Part shown: positions 46,251-59,227 of the stretch, in pieces
Layout: each line of letters starts with the position of its first letter
Numbering within the stretch: the stretch's first letter is position 1
DNA from: Toxonevra muliebris
Taxonomy: Eukaryota > Arthropoda > Insecta > Diptera > Pallopteridae
Direction of reading: 5' to 3'
Assembly (NCBI GenBank): GCA_963691655.1
Contig: OY829326.1
Coordinates: 101,245,340 to 101,309,339 of the forward strand
Length of the DNA stretch: 64,000 nt
Program-made: the position numbers and the translations under genes
The notes under the pieces: generated by a model
The model's database searches: none
What the model was told of the DNA's origin: nothing
The model's input: the letters and a program-made list of their open reading frames with translations, nothing else

Positions 46251-48950
46251 TTAAAAAAAATTATTTAAGTTTTGTTAACTTGGTTTGAAAGAGTTCAAAA
46301 GTTTCGAATAAAAATCATTACATCATCTTTTGATACTTATTTGTAGGTGTCTTGCTGCTATTGTCAACTTTGGTGATTTAAATTTAAAATAGCATCGAAC
46401 TGTGATTGAAGAATGTTTGAAATATAGTTTTAAAAATAAAATATTAACTCCCACACATAAACTGAAGATAAGTGACCCAAGCTACATTTATAAAAAGAAT
46501 CACATTAAATGTGCATTAAACTTTGTATTCTTAGAGTTTTTATTGATAAATATTTATAAACCATAAATAAACAAGTCAAGAGACTTGTACATATCCAATT
46601 CACCTGTTGCTTAAAACCAGCAAACAAGCCAAAAAAAAAGAAAAAATGGACGCCACAAATAAATCAATGTTAAGCCGAAACTGCGTTATTACCAAAAATG
46701 TAAAATGCGGTTGCCGATGCTGCTGACTGACTGACTGTTGTGTGTGTGTGTGTGTGTTTGTTGTCACATAAAAAAACAGAAACAACAATTCCGAAAAAGT
46801 TATACACTTAAGCCTCAAGGTCGTACAAGGTAGACCAGTCCATTAAAATAAAGTATTTTAACTCTAAATTATCGATACATTCATCAACAATGAATGTGGC
46901 ATGGCGCATTGGCGCATCTGTTGTTGCTGCCTGCCTGCGTCTTCTTCTGGTGCTGTTGCTTTGCTTTTGTGTGCTAGGTGCATGTTTGTCGGCAAATGCG
47001 TGGTGCAAGCAACTTTTTTTTTGTTTTTTTTTTTTTTTCTTGTTAAATAAAAGTACCTACATATTTATTTTCTTTATTAATTTAATATACCATTTAAAAT
47101 ATGCAAAAAAGTTGTTGAAGACTTTTTTCAGCGCCGCCGCCATCGGCTGCTGTTGCTGCTGCTGTTGTCACATTTACGGCTGAATTTACAAGTTGATGTC
47201 GTTCAGTTATGTGGGCGCAATTATCATGCTGCTGCTGCTGCTGTTGCTGCCCTGCCCTCATTGTTTGTTTGATAGCTGCTGCGGCATTTGTGTAAGAGTG
47301 TGGCCAAAAACGCCTTCACAGACACACACACTCACACACACACACATACATGTGAATTGCCGCAACATTGCACTCGCCCGCTTCGCCTCTATCCGACCCG
47401 TATCGAATTCAATCAAATCGACATATCAATCGAACGACATTTCTTAAACAAAAAAAAAAAGTCTACTTAGTTGAAAAAAAAGAGCAGCTAAACAAAGTGG
47501 CGGCGCCATTTCTAACTTGAAACTCACTCACTCGATTTGTTATACATTTTTGTTGAGCAGCGTTGAAATTCAGCCAAATCAATGGCGTAAATTCAATGTT
47601 GCTATTGCCATAAAAGCGATTATAATCGTTGTCGTTGACGTTCACGTTGACGACGACATATTTTGAAATTGCATTTGAAAAAACAAAAACAATAGAGTTG
47701 AGTTAATTTACTAGTTAAGTTTTATTTTTTCAACTTCTTTAAATGCAATTTTACATAAATGCAACGTTACCCATTTTTTGTGGAGTATTTTTTTTTTGGC
47801 AATAGTTTTCAATTGCATGTAGCCAAAAGTATTTTTTTTATTTTTCTTTTTTTTTAATTAAAAAGCAATTGCGGGTTTTTTGTTTGTTAGTCATTCGTTG
47901 TTCAAGTTCAAGGTTTCTGTAATTGTTTTATTTTTTTTCGCCAACTTTTCCATGGACTTTCTTAGAAATTCGATTTGCATTTAAAAGTTGCATGCATTTC
48001 GTAGAAATGTGCAGTGATATGCGAATTTCGTGATGACGTCAATAAGATTACTGTTTTTTGTTTCTTACCGATTTTGTTAAATTTTTAGCATTTTAGAAAG
48101 CTCCATCGATGTATACTATTATACTGTTATATTGCAATAGCTCATTGGGGTCCTAGGCTGAGCTTGCCGTATCTATTGTTTTTATTCCAAACCAAATTTT
48201 TAAGCATTGTGAAAATAGTTGAAACCTCAATAATTATTATGACGTTGTCTAGTATGTGATATTAAAGAATGTATTATTTTTATCACAACTAAGACTTTTT
48301 TTTAATATTATATAATTTGTACATATTACCTATTAAACCCATTTTTGGAATTTTTTAGTCCAAACTCTTTAAAAATTGTTTTTTGTTTTGAAAACAATGC
48401 AATATTTTCAAATGGCTGTATTGTCTCATTTTAGAGCCCCAACTAACGAGGATCACTTAGATTTCGTCCTGAAATGGAACACTCTCTCTTCGTGCATATC
48501 TAAGCTTCCAATTTGTCGTTAGCCTTAAATCTACCCAAAGCTTTCGCTATCTAGCTTAGCTCAGATAAAGGTTGACTATATCTTTAGCTGAAAAATGTTT
48601 GCCTAAAATCGAAATCTCGTCCGCGAGGAAGTGGTATATTCGCAGTTTATCATTTATTTTCTAGATATGTTTCACATAGACCCAATGCTCCGTTAAAAAT
48701 TTTCTCAAAAAATCGCTGACTATAACGAAGCCTGCTACGAATACTACAGTGAATCTCGATTCATACCTTCATAGATTTAAATGGCAGTAGATTTTCTACT
48801 GGGAATATAAGTTTTCAAATTCTCGTTGTTCAAATATTCGAATTTTCATTGAGTGAAATTTAAATCAAAACAGTGTAATTCATATTACTGCAATTTTAAT
48901 TTCACTCGAAAGTGAAATTAGGAACATGACTATTAATTTTCACAATTGGT
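46251..48950. other. Non-coding stretch with GC-richer islands
   Basis: GT run at 46739-46756; CTG runs at 47145-47168 and 47228-47250; CA run at 47322-47346. The 46880-47650 island is the most GC-rich unique sequence in the right half. ORFs on both strands there are low-complexity and contradictory. Nothing recognised. Confidence 0.4.
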
Positions 48951-49990
48951 TTTTATTTTTTGATTTCTGGTTTTAGATTTCTGATTCTTCATTTGTGGTT
49001 CTTGATTAATGATTTTTGATCTTTAATTTTTGGTTTTAGATTTTTGATTCTTCATTTGTGATTCTTGATATTTGATTTCTGATTTTCGATTTCTGATTTT
49101 TGGTTTTTAGTTTTATTTTTGATTATTGATTTGATTTTTAATTTTTGTTTTTTGGGTTTTGTTTTTTAAGTTTTAGTTTTAATTTTTAATCATTGATTTG
49201 ATTTTTGATTATTGGTTTGATTTTTAATTATTGATTTGATTTTTAATTTTAGGTTTCTGATTTTCGATTTTTGGTTTTTGAGCTTTGATTTGATTTTTGA
49301 ATTTGAATTTCATTTCGTTTCGTTTCATTTCATTTCATTTCATTTCATTTCATTTCATTTCATTTCATTTCATTTCATTTCATTTCATTTCATTTCATTT
49401 CATTTCATTTCATTTCATTTCATTTCATTTCATTTCATTTCATTTCATTTCATTTCATTTCATTTCATTTCATTTCATTTCATTTCATTTCATTTCATTT
49501 CATTTCATTTCATTTCATTTCATTTCATTTGATTTGATTTGATTTGATTTGATTTGATTTGATTTGATTTGATTTGATTTGATTTGATTTGATTTCATTT
49601 CATTTGATTTTGTTTGATTTAATTTGATTTGATTTGATTTGATTTCATTTGGCTTAATTTAATTTCATTAGGTCCCATTTGATTTCATTCGATTTCATTT
49701 TATATAATTAAATTTTATTTGCATTCCTTGGCTTTATTTTATTCCATTCGGTTTCATTTAATGCTATTAGTTTGAATTTCTTTAGTTGAATTCATTATTT
49801 TTCAATTGATCTTATTTAATTACAATTGATTTCTGTTTATTTCATGCGCTTTGATTTAATTTGGTTTTATTTGATTTACTGTGGTTTCATTTGATTTACT
49901 TTAGTTTCATCTGATTCAGTTTTATTTTTTAATACCAATTAATTTGATTTCATTTAGTTTCATTTAATTTGATTTGATTGAATATACTTA
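48951..49990. repeat. Pentamer array: CATTT then GATTT, with decayed flanks
   Basis: About 41 uninterrupted CATTT units run from 49326 to 49530, switching sharply to 13 GATTT units (49531-49595) before mixing. The flanks (48951-49300 and 49600-49990) are diverged GATTTTTGATT and GATTT-like sequence, consistent with an old array and a young expanded core. The FHFIS-repeat ORFs (49236-49542) are repeat artefacts. Confidence 0.95.
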
Positions 49991-51605
49991 ATATTTTTTT
50001 TTTTATTTTTTTTTTTTTACTTTCCATATTACTATTTTCATTCATTCATTATTTCATTCCCCTTAGTGTTTGGATTTTAGTCTTAAGTTCTGTTTAGAAA
50101 GAAATTCCAGCTAAGTTTTTACATTTGTGTTTAAATGTGTAGAAAATAATTACAGAACTTAAATAGCCTTGAATACATTTGAGTTCATAGAAACTTATCT
50201 GACTTTATTTACAATATTTGCTTACATTTTATAATAATGAATTAAACTCACCACATTGGTCATTGGGAGTTTTTTATTTTGTATCAATACTAAGCTTTAT
50301 TATTAAGCCTTTATTAGTCAACAAAGTTCTGTATGTTTACAGTGATAAAGAATTTCTTTCTTGCAATGACAAAAAAAAAAAAAATAATTCAACGGAACTT
50401 AAAATACTAAATAAAAATTAATAAAAAGAATAAAAATTGTTAAACAACTAAAATGAAATAGAAGAATACCATATCATTATAAAACGAAATTTCATTAGAT
50501 CAATTGTCTACGTTGTATATTGATCTATGTAGAGAAAGCATCAGCAATTCTACATATGCCAATCGAAATTGGTTGGCATAATTCTTTTCATTAAACCTTG
50601 CATATAATTAACTTATGTTTTACTATTAAGTACATTTTTTATTAAATAAGTAGCTACAAAAAGTGTAAACGTAAAGAAAAAAATCCAAAGTATACTTGAA
50701 ACTTGAAAACTCTTCTTCAAAAAGTAGATAACCAACTTCAATGTATTATTTAAATAATTAAAATGGAATGTTGCACTCATTGACTGTTTTGTCATTTTCA
50801 TTCGTAACCTAAAGAAAATATTGAAAACTTTCAAATGTAAAATTATTGAAAGTGAATTTTAAAATTCAATACAAAACTGAAAACAAAAATAATAAAACTT
50901 AAGTAATTGTTGAAATTCAGTTGTTCATGATTTCATTTCTGTTTTTTTCTTTATCTTTGCTTCAGTAATAATAAATTAAATTAGCATAATTTGTATAAGA
51001 AGAAGAAAAAAAAACTGAAATGAACAACTACAACAAATATTTGAAAGATGTTGACAGCTCTCGACTCAAATACCAACGAAATTTTAATGATGATTATTAT
51101 TATTATTAAATTTTTTAATCAAAAAATGACTACTGATTGTAAATATTTGCTATTAACAATAATATAACACAATCACTCTGCCAACTTATCTAACTCGTAT
51201 CTATTTACATCATTTGTTGTCATCATCATCCCATTTAGCTTTATTATCAAAATTTATTTTTTTTTCTACTAATTTAAAATTTCACTTTTCAAGTTTCTCA
51301 ATATATTATTTTTATAAAAAAATAATAAAAGAAATATATTTAAATATAGGTTTAGTTAAAAACAAAAATTGTTGGTGAATATTATTGGTAATCGTCACTG
51401 TAGCGTTAATGTTTGGTGGGGATTGCGTTGTGACATGTGTCCAGGTTTAATTCCCAAATCAGGCAAAAGAGAGTAACTTTTTTTTTGTAAGTCTCAAGTT
51501 TCACATTTGAACATCAAGTTCAATTCTCAACAAGGACAAATTTCTTTAAATTTTCACTTTAACTAATGAAAGGAAAACACCTTCAAAATAATTTCAATGC
51601 TTTCT
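49991..51605. other. AT-rich non-coding stretch
   Basis: No gene recognised. Near 51437-51452 CCAGGTTTAATTCCC is a weak B-box-like sequence, too little to call a SINE. Confidence 0.35.
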
Positions 51606-51746
51606 TTAACCCATATATGCCCAATGATCTATATGTAGTGCACTTCAGAAAGTTTTGATTTAAATTAAATATATTCTCATTTAATGAAATGTTCGAAACA
51701 TTTTTGAAATATACTACATAGACGACATTGGGCATATCTGGGTTAA
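51606..51746. mobile_element. Small TTAA-type MITE, 133 bp
   Basis: TTAA then CCCATATATGCCCAATG at left, and the inverse CATTGGGCATATCTGGG then TTAA at right. The inverted repeat continues inward with ATGTAGT/ACTACAT. CCC tips and a TTAA duplication fit the piggyBac superfamily. Non-coding. Confidence 0.78.
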
Positions 51747-52565
51747 TTTCAGTGTTCATTGCCATAGTAATCAATCTTCAATATTATTGCAGACATTTAT
51801 ACAATTATTCCTCTATATAGAAAAACTTGTATATGTATACACAACAACAACATAATTCCCTGTCAATAAATTGCAAATAGAAATTGAAAAAGATAAATTG
51901 TATTTGACCACCCGCAACTATTTTGTTATTACCATTTTTGCAATTACACTGAACCAACAACAGCAACAACAAATGTAACTTTTTTTCTTTTTATAAATGT
52001 ATCAAAGAAAAATCTTATATAATTTGTAATAAAAAAGTCGCTGCAGCAACAACAACAAAATCTAAATAAAAACCCGCAGGTAATAAATTTAAATTTTTTT
52101 CAGTATTTTTTAATCGTTGTTAATAAATAAAAAAAAAGGAAAAAAAACTAACAAAAAATTATAATTAATGGCACGACGACAATTTTTTTGTCTTTTTTTT
52201 TTTTTGCAATTATTGCATTAAATTATTGTTCAAACAATAAATATTATTATTAGCAATAAAAAAAAAAGTTAGGGGAGTGGATGCAGGGCAAACTAGAATG
52301 TAGTTGTTTGTTGTTGTCTGTCGGCGAATACACAAAGAACGCGTAGAGAGAGATTGTAGGTGGCTGCTTATCTTAACTGTTTTTATGTTTTACCAATATT
52401 ATTTTGTTTACTATTTAACACTTAGCAAAGCAAAGTAAAGATTTCTGCTTAGTTTATATTTAATTATAATAACCTTAATTGAACGTGAACGACTTTAAAA
52501 TATGACAAGCACGTATAAGTACCACAACTTCAAGAGAAAAACCGAGAAAACGTGTGATGATGTAC
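51747..52565. other. AT-rich non-coding stretch
   Basis: CAACAACAA tracts near 51841 and 52049, T-runs, no gene. Confidence 0.35.
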
Positions 52566-52569
52566 AAAA

Positions 52570-53075
52570 CATTCAGAAATGTTTGTAAGCATGCGTGTTA
52601 AAGTGTTTATCGGCGTGTGTATATGTGTGAAAGCATGTATTATTCACATTTTTTCAAGTGCTTACAACTTTCAAGCATACAAATTTTTGTAAGCATCAGA
52701 ATTTTTAATTGCAAATAATATTAAAGAGTTTTAATGCATACACGCTTACAAAATGTTATGTGTGCTTACAACTTTTTCTAGGTCAAGAAGTATGTAAATG
52801 AAGAGAATTTAATTTAAGAAGAGAAAAACGCCGTAGGTATTAACACTAGCACAGTAAATGTAAATTTTTTGTATAAAGTCAGTTATATTGATTAAAGTTT
52901 ATATAAATAATGAAATTTTACTCTCAAGTACTTAGAGAAAGCACTACACAACTGACACACATTTAAACTTAAGATTTATTTTTGTAAGCATCATAAATTT
53001 TTAAAATCTGATTGCTAAGGTTATTTAAAAAATTTCTGGCTTACAAAAAATAACAAATGCTTACAATTTAATTGT
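52570..53075. repeat. TTGTAAGC motif cluster 1
   Basis: TTTGTAAGCAT or its complement GCTTACAA occurs about eight times in both orientations in 500 bp (for example near 52580, 52661, 52687, 52742, 52760, 52981, 53039, 53055). The spacing is irregular, so this is not a tandem satellite. It could be a homotypic binding-site cluster or remnants of a dispersed repeat. Confidence 0.55.
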
Positions 53076-54019
53076 CTTACATTGATTTATAACTTCATTT
53101 TTATCTTAAGCGGGGGGCGAAGTAAATTATTTTGAATTTTGTATAAATTTGTTTTAACAAACATTTCAAACTTTATGTTTGCTAGTAGTTAGATATCACT
53201 ATTGCGCTAAAAATGTCAGTTATTGCAATGTATCATCGTCAACAGAGCATCATCATCATAATCATCGTCGTCGTCTTCGTCAATATCGTGCTCAAATTAC
53301 AATCGTGTTGTGCAAATTTATAACTTTATTTTTGTTTTGTGCTGCTAAAACATTTACCAATGAACCTCGAGTATACAGCAGCAACTGAGCCGGTCTCAAC
53401 ATTGTACGACCGCCGCACACCTTCGAATTTGAGCGGACCTTTTCTTTTTTCTCCCCGTCTTTTTTTTTCATTTAGCTCTACTATAAAATAGTAGTAAAGA
53501 AATTGAAGTTGTAAATAATTTCTCATGAAAACGAGTGTCAAAACAAAAAAAATAATAAAAAAAATCCTCGTAAAAGTTGTAAAAATTTTCCACTTTGGGT
53601 CAGCAGATGTCCGCGGGTTGTTTTTACACAAAAAATCGTTTTTATTTCAGCTTTACCTCGCTTTATTCATATTTTTTGTTTTAGCATTTTTGAGTTTGTG
53701 TTTTCTTTGTTTGACTGATGATGGCAGCATTTCATTTTCGCTCGTTTTCGATTTCATAGCAAGCAGCAAAATGATTTTGGCACTTTATTTTCTTTATGTA
53801 TTACTTGATTTTATTCATGAATTGCACAAAAAAAAAAAACTCCTCAAAATGTGCAAGCGTATCTAGCAAAAGTTAACTAGACAATCAGTCAGTCTGTTAG
53901 TCAATAACACTCATCATCAGCAGTAGTAAGCGTCAGCGGCAAATCTAGTGGGGAGGTCTAAAAGGGCTGCAGCCCTCCGAAAATTTATGAAAAAATTATT
54001 TAAAAACTTGAATTTATTT
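53076..54019. other. Non-coding stretch
   Basis: GC-richer patch 53220-53460 with CATCATCATCATAATCATCG; ORFs are low-complexity. No gene recognised. Confidence 0.35.
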
Positions 54020-54680
54020 TATTCCAGAATTTTCGTTTCGAACTGTCGCAATAGTTTTTGAACTGAACTTTTTGGTCTGTTTTTAGACAAAGACTTTTAG
54101 TCCGTCTTTGGTCCGAAATTTTACACCTGAGATTTTATTTGAATTATGGCTAGACCAAACCCTGTCTTAGTTTTAGTCTGCTTTTGGTTTTATGCTTGAT
54201 CAGATTTGCAGGCTCGATTTTGGTATAAATTTGTTCTGAGTTTTTTTTTTCTGTTTTTGGTCTGGGGTTTGATCTAATTTTTCGTCTTAATTTTGGTTTG
54301 AGTTCTGGCCGGCTTTCGGTCTGAATTTTGATCTGAATTGTGATCTGCATTTTGGCTTGAATTTTGGTCTGCTTTCGGTCTGAATTTTAGATTGCTTTTG
54401 GTCTGAGTTTTGGCTTGCTTTCAGGTCGAATATTGGACTTCTTTTTCTGTGCTTCTGAGTAGGTCTTAGTTCTCGTCTGCTTTTAGTCTTAATTTTATCT
54501 TAATTTAGATTGAATTTTGTATACGATTTTTCATCTGGATTTTAGTCTGCTATAGATCTGAAATTTTGTCTAAATTTTGGTCTAATTTCTGTCTGTCCTT
54601 TAGCTTAAGTTTCGGTCTCAATTTGGTTCAAGGGTAAGTCTGATTTTGGTCTGAAGTTTATTCTCAGTTTAAAATAAATT
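54020..54680. repeat. Degenerate minisatellite of TTTTGGTCTGAAT type
   Basis: Roughly 40 loosely spaced copies of TTTTGGTCTG / TTTTAGTCTG alternating with AATT or CTTT spacers, unit about 12-18 bp. A long minus-strand frame (54150-54350) is a by-product. Confidence 0.8.
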
Positions 54681-55560
54681 TGCGATCAACTCAATGTACT
54701 ACTTTTTCTATTATTCTTTCTCTTAATAATAAAATCAATCCCTCCCAAATTCAAATCTTATATCCGCCACTGGCGTTCTTCATCATCATTCCATCGTAGT
54801 CGTAGTGAAATTTTAGATGCAACTATTTCGTGTTTTCAGCTGCGGCAACATTGCAACTTTTTAGCAAAACAAACAATCGAAAAAAATGCATCAAAAATTG
54901 AAGGAGACTTGTAGAAGAAGAGTAAAGGAAATATGGGGGATATGAGAAGAATTACAGTGGAAATAGTGGGGAATTAGAGAAGAAATAGAGTTGCAGTTGC
55001 ATAGGAGCTGTAAAATAGAAATTTATATTAAAATATTTCGTATCGTTTCACCATGACCAAGCGCTATTGGGCATATTTTTTCATCGTCACCAACATTGAC
55101 ACCGCACCGCCACCACACCACCAACAACCACCGCAGTAATGGCATAACTACAACAACAGAAAAACATGTCTGCGCGGAAAAATTATAATAAATTTTAAAC
55201 GCATTTGATTTGTTTGCCTTTTTTCTTCATTTCAAATTTCAACTTAATTTTTTTTTAATGCTTTGAAACATGAGAAAACGCTTATCGCAATGTTTTGATC
55301 ATTGCTGCTGCCACTGCTGCTGCTGCTGTTGCCGTTTGTAGTGAACATTTTACATCAAATTCAATCAAAAAATTTGTATCAGCAAAATATTGCTGCCATA
55401 AATATCTAGTATACAAATGCAGCAAACAGCAGGAACAAATAAGTATCAGTAAAAAGGAAAAGCATAATGTAATTTCCTTATTTTATGCTCATGTTTTTTT
55501 TTCGACGTTCGTTTCTTTCTAATTTATAGCGCATAAATTAGACAACAATTTCAACGTTTA
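54681..55560. other. Non-coding stretch
   Basis: CACCACCAACAACCACC-like patch near 55105 and CTGCTGCCACTGCTGCTGC near 55304. No gene recognised. Confidence 0.35.
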
Positions 55561-55564
55561 GTGT

Positions 55565-55930
55565 GTTTTTGTAAGCACTTCTGAAATTCAATGAATTTTC
55601 TATCAAATTGGAAACTTTGAAGTAATATTGGCGAGAAAATTTATTGTAGTAATTTTAATTTGAAATTTACAAATTTTTGTATTTTTTGTATTTTTTTTCT
55701 TATAAGCATTTAATGAAATTTGTAAGCATTTGTGTATATTTATTGATATTAAGGTGGTGATTAAGCAAAATGTTATGCTTACAAAATTTATGCAGTTTTA
55801 GCAATTGTAAGCACATGCTGGAATTTGTAAGCGTGGGCATATAGCAGTCAATTAGTGTGCTAGGTATTGTAAAATAACTGAGCTTACAAAATATAAGCGC
55901 GTTTTTTTTTTTTGATTTTGTTGTTGTAAG
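55565..55930. repeat. TTGTAAGC motif cluster 2
   Basis: About eight copies of TTGTAAGC(A/G) or GCTTACAA in 370 bp (near 55569, 55698, 55718, 55776, 55804, 55825, 55882, 55922), both orientations. A smaller group of three lies at 60086-60172 and a single copy near 56151. Confidence 0.55.
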
Positions 55931-58023
55931 TGCGACCGACTTCGAAACTGATTTAAATGATTGTTGGCTAATGGACAGTGCGCATGACTTTAAAAGGTGG
56001 TATTAAGAGTTAAATTACAACAACAAAAAAAATATTCAATATTCAGATTCTAGTCAGTTCTGAATTCAAAAGAGAATATTTTTCAATTGAATTACGCTAT
56101 GGCGTGAGCTACTAGCAACTTTGTAATTACATTACATTAATCCTCAATTTTGTAAGCTGTGCAGTGCACGTTCTGACTTTTAATAAAATGTGTTTAAAAA
56201 GTATTTAAAATCCATAAAGCTTACTAAAAAACAAGAAACAGTCAGCCTTCCATACTTGGCAGTTAGACGTACAAATGTATGCAGCGATTCACATCTGCAA
56301 GGCACATACGAGTACACTCGTCAGTACGTAATAAAATAAGTAAAAGTTTCCCATGGCAAATCTAACTGACTATCAATTACATTAAAAATTTCCATATTTG
56401 TCTGGCATTTATTTATTCGTTCATTTATTTATTTATTTTTTTTTTACATTTACAATTAATCCGCAAATCACACATGCATGAGCACATCAAAAGCCAAAGT
56501 TAATTGCATTTTAAAGATTTAATATCTCGGTGGTGTGGCAAAAAACATGCGGCTAGCACCAAACTGAACCTGAAACATGGCGGCAATTACATTTTAAATG
56601 ATAGTCCTCACTCTCACTCCTAGAAAATTGTCATCATCATCAACATCATGAACATGTTGCTTACTGTTAAAAAGCCGCTCAGTGAATTAGCATATATTGT
56701 AACTCTGCTACTCGTATGAGGAGCGGTAGCGACAGCGGGAACACTTGTGACATATATACACAAACGATTACTGCTACATCTCTGAAACGACAAGTCTTAA
56801 ACTATATTAAAGTCATTTATTAAATAATATTACGATTAAATAAATAAATTCATATTTGCCAAATTAGGCGCGCATAATCTATTGCGGAAAAAGGTAAATA
56901 AATCCATTTGAATATTGGTTTAGATTTGGTTTGATGTAAATTTTTACCTATGACGAATTGACATTTGTATGTTTGTATGTATATGTATGCCAAATGACGA
57001 CGACAATTGGCTTCGCATGGCGTTGGTGATTTGATTTTATATTGAAATGGCGGCATTTTTTATTTGAATTAAAAAAAAAAATAAAAAAAATTAAATATCA
57101 CCCGCGCACAATCTCTTGAGCGATGTCTGGATTCTGATTTGCAAAGCTCATGTAAAGCTAACAACAACAACGCCAGTGTTGTCAATATTGACATGCCTGT
57201 GTTAAGAGGTGAATGTAATAAATAACATTATTTACTATACATATGTATATAAAATTAATGATTTATTATTACCAACTAAACTTTTGTACTTATGAAGTTT
57301 TATGGTAAGATTATAATTGTCTTTTCATTATATAGTTTTTTTTTTTATTGATTATGCGCGCATGTGCTGTAGATTTAGCCTTTTAAGTACTTGTATAACA
57401 TGTAAGTGAGTAAGTCAGTTGTTTATGACTTACTTAATATTTTATTAAGATTTAGTATGACATTTTTATTTGAGAATTTAAAAAAAAAGAAACATTAAAG
57501 CTTGAGTTTTAAAAGAAAGAAAAAGGATGTAGTAAAAACAAAATAGCTCTTTTTTTTAATCAAAAGCTTACTAGTTTTTTATCCTAAAAATAGAACCTAA
57601 ACTTTTTATTTTCTCTGCAACAAAATCAACTAGTTTAACCCCGAAACTTCCCGCTGGGATCCTCTAGTGTATGTCGAGATTAAGAAGTTTTATTTATAGA
57701 TATTTATTTCACCAGATTGATAAACTAGAAATAGGGATGGATACTGCTCGGAATTCTTATTAACTCTGTAGAGTTGTAAAGACACTTAAGACGTTGCTGG
57801 TCTATTTGAATCAATTGCTACCTAATATAAATATGAGAAAATTCTCCATGAATGTATGTAAACATCAATATTATTATATTGCTTTCTGAATATTCATTCA
57901 TTGAATTGAACTTTGATTTCTTGTCTTTGAATTGGACCTGAAACGTTGTTTCTGTGCTCTATGACAACACTAGCAGACACCCAAACTCCGTTTCTGAAAC
58001 CTCGATTCATTGAATTGATATGA
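55931..58023. other. AT-rich non-coding stretch with a partial repeat
   Basis: Positions 57489-57530 (AACATTAAAGCTTGAGTTTT then AAAAGAAAGAAAAA) match the right part of the TTAA insertion at 58852-59165 (near 59101-59140), so this is a fragment of the same element. No gene recognised. Confidence 0.45.
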
Positions 58024-58304
58024 CTGACTGAGAGCAAAAGCGGGCTAAAATTTATATGAGAGCAAAAGTGAAATAATTTAATATATCAGTGCAAGAACGG
58101 TACAAGTAATACAGTTTAAAGGGAAAATAAACCGACTTAAAAGTATGTGCAAAAATGGTATAACAGTTCTTTCAGAGCAAAATCAGCATAGTGGTTTATT
58201 CAGTTTTTGCTCTAAACATATTTCGTTTCGCTTTTGTTCTTAAGTAAAATTATTCCATTTTTTTCTGAACTGAGGAAGCTCTACCATTTTCCCTCTAAGC
58301 CTCT
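58024..58304. mobile_element. Foldback MITE, copy 1 (empty site)
   Basis: Ends are imperfect inverses (GACTGAGAGCAAAAGCGGGC and CCCTCTAAGCC side). Internal AGAGCAAAAGTGAAATAATT can pair with the ATTTCGTTTCGCTTTTG block. The second copy at 58607 is clearly homologous over its whole length. Here the sequence GTTCTTAAGTAAAA shows the uninterrupted TTAA (58240-58243) used as insertion site in copy 2. Confidence 0.8.
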
Positions 58305-58606
58305 TTTTATGGTTTAGTAATAAAGCAGAAAGAAAATGCAAAGGAAAGAAATGAAAATTAATCACAAATGCTGTGATTACAATTCCTTAATAATATCTTA
58401 ATTTATAATCATGAAAACTTCCTTCTTATATATTTTCATGTCTGCAAAATCTATGAACGGATATACTGATGTATTACAATACATACGGTATCAAAACTGA
58501 ATTCAAATATTAATTTGACTCTCACAAAGATAAACAAAACTATTTCATGATTCGAAATTTATTTTTTATTATTCGGCTTTATTTCACTTTCGAATGTTAA
58601 AAGTTT

Positions 58607-59227
58607 GGCCGAGAGGAAAAGCGGGCTAAAGTTTATATGAGAACAAAAGTGACATAATTTAATATCTCAGTGCAAGAACGGCACAAGTAATATGACTAAG
58701 AGTGAAAATGTATCGTCTTAAAATTAAGAGCAAAACTGGTATAACAATTCTTTCACAGCAAAAGCAGCATAGTGATTTATTCCGTTTACGCTCGAAACAT
58801 ATTTCATTTCACTTTTGCTCTGAACATATTTCATTTCGCTTTTGCTCTTAAGGATGTAGTCTGGTGTTCCGACTAAATTTTCAAGGTTATTTCGGGAATT
58901 TTTTATTATAATAAAATAAAATACAATCATTTCAATTTTTTGGCATTTTTAGCTGTACAAAAAAATTTTTTTGAAGTTTATTTTACAATATTTTTTTAGT
59001 GTTTTTTATGTCCCAAGTAAACACCTAAAAATGTATTAAAAAAATAATTGATTTTTTGAAACTTTATTTGTGAATTAAGAAAAAAAAAAAAATAAATAAA
59101 AACATTAAAGCTTAAGTTTTAAAAGAAAGAAAAAAAGAAGTAATAACAGCAACCAGACTACATCCTTAAGTAAAATTATTCCACTTTTTTCTGAACGACA
59201 AAAGTTATACCACTTTTCCCCTCAGCC
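58607..59227. mobile_element. Foldback MITE, copy 2, interrupted
   Basis: Inverted ends are GGCCGAGAGGAAAAGCGG and the inverse of GGCTGAGGGGAAAAGTGG. Homologous to 58024-58304, but split by a 314-bp insertion at its internal TTAA. Without the insertion it is about 303 bp. No coding capacity and no clear target duplication. Confidence 0.8.
58852..59165. mobile_element. TTAA-inserted MITE, 314 bp
   Basis: Inverted ends GGATGTAGTCTGGT and ACCAGACTACATCC, flanked by TTAA on both sides (58848-58851, 59166-59169). The neighbouring homologous copy has a single TTAA at the same place, so both ends and the target duplication are verified by an internal empty site. The interior is AT-rich and non-coding. 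TTAA use suggests piggyBac-type mobilisation, although the tips lack the usual CCC. Confidence 0.88.

Noticed and set aside
49236..49542. Long FHFIS-repeat ORFs
   Set aside because: Pure CATTT pentamer array; every frame stays open because the repeat contains no stop. Not a protein.
51437..51452. B-box-like CCAGGTTTAATTCCC as a SINE
   Set aside because: Only one weak box with no A box at the right spacing.
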